64,000 bases of DNA from Gemmatimonadota bacterium (GTDB lineage: Bacteria > Gemmatimonadota > Gemmatimonadetes > Longimicrobiales > Gaopeijiaceae), in contig JAJDVT010000075.1 of NCBI GenBank assembly GCA_022826005.1, positions 62,001 to 126,000 on the forward strand, written 5' to 3'. Positions 63,709-64,000 of the stretch are shown here, one piece after another (positions within the stretch are counted from its first letter, which is position 1; each line of letters starts with the position of its first letter). The translations under genes were made by a program, and so were the position numbers. The notes under the pieces are model-generated. The model ran no database searches. It saw nothing but the letters and a program-made list of their open reading frames with translations, and was not told where the DNA came from.

Positions 63709-64000
63709 TCACCGCCCCCGCAGGCGCTTCACCACCACGTACCTCACGTCCATTTCGTCCCGTTCGATGAACGCGACCAGGCCGTCCGGCCCGAAAGCGG
63801 CCGGCAACGCGACCTCACCCGCAGGGTAGGTGCCGATGTAGCGCCCGTCCATGGTCAGGACATCGATGGGGCCGGCGTCGTCACCCGGCTCCTCGCCGTG
63901 GCGCCGCACCCAGATCTCGCCGTCCCAGCCGGTCCTCAGTCCCCGCACGATCGAGACCTCGTCGAAAAAGCCGAACGTGTCCCCCCTCGTGACACCGCTG
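63709..64000 (-). CDS. 6-bladed beta-propeller protein, array member 6 (5' end outside the window)
   Basis: Only the C-terminal 96 residues are here: [57 protein letters not shown] and [16 protein letters not shown]. It is nearest to member 1 in this part. The frame is open to the window edge. Confidence 0.8.
   Translation of the reverse strand, partial: SGVTRGDTFGFFDEVSIVRGLRTGWDGEIWVRRHGEEPGDDAGPIDVLTMDGRYIGTYPAGEVALPAAFGPDGLVAFIERDEMDVRYVVVKRLRGR

Overview
The window is a GC-rich (about two-thirds G+C by eye) Gram-negative chromosomal segment with no rRNA, tRNA, CRISPR array, insertion sequence or prophage that I could recognise. Lipoprotein signals, a phosphate-porin homologue, TonB C-terminal domains, amidohydrolases, a VPS10/sortilin-like propeller protein and a very large family of 6-bladed beta-propeller proteins (14 members here) together suggest Gemmatimonadota or a close relative. 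This assignment is inference, not a measured placement.

Layout. 0.1-2.7 kb (+): cardiolipin synthase and an RsmC-like rRNA methyltransferase. 2.7-9.3 kb (-): a complete phosphate regulon, porin | pstS-phoU-pstC-pstA-pstB2-pstB1, with matching Pho boxes in front of the porin and pstS. 9.5-11.4 kb (-): NfeD-like protein and flotillin. 11.6-16.3 kb (+): PQQ dehydrogenase, oxalyl-CoA-synthetase-like ligase and ketopantoate-reductase-like enzyme. 16.3-22.1 kb: a frameshifted propeller lipoprotein, a decayed higBA locus, an Nramp-like transporter, three tandem TonB_C lipoproteins and a PIN fragment. 22.2-27.0 kb (+): a three-gene 2-oxoacid:acceptor oxidoreductase operon. 27.1-29.4 kb: XRE-M78 regulator with a truncated PIN partner, then a sterol C-24-methyltransferase homologue. 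29.6-42.7 kb: propeller proteins mixed with carbinolamine dehydratase, membrane proteins, an esterase, an MBL hydrolase and an amidohydrolase. 42.8-46.8 kb (-): a TrlF-type PHP-ATPase and an AlbA_2/Schlafen-type protein, a candidate defence pair flanked by imperfect direct repeats. 47.0-56 kb: VapBC-type toxin-antitoxin, a sortilin-like protein split by an in-frame TGA, cytochrome P450, TauE permease and a serine hydrolase. 55.4-64 kb: a propeller gene, hicB with a broken hicA, and a minus-strand array of six further propeller genes that runs off the window.

Three themes stand out. First, the Pst system has two ATPase subunits whose defects are complementary, and its PhoU carries a C-terminal domain like an inactive arsenate reductase/low-molecular-weight phosphatase. 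Second, the segment is full of rearrangement scars: duplicated 3' tails of korB, the sortilin-like gene, a PIN gene, a TonB_C gene and a propeller gene, and seven toxin-antitoxin loci of which most are decayed. Third, a 21-bp-period direct repeat (GTAATGTCYGC) recurs at the starts of unrelated genes and may be an unrecognised operator.
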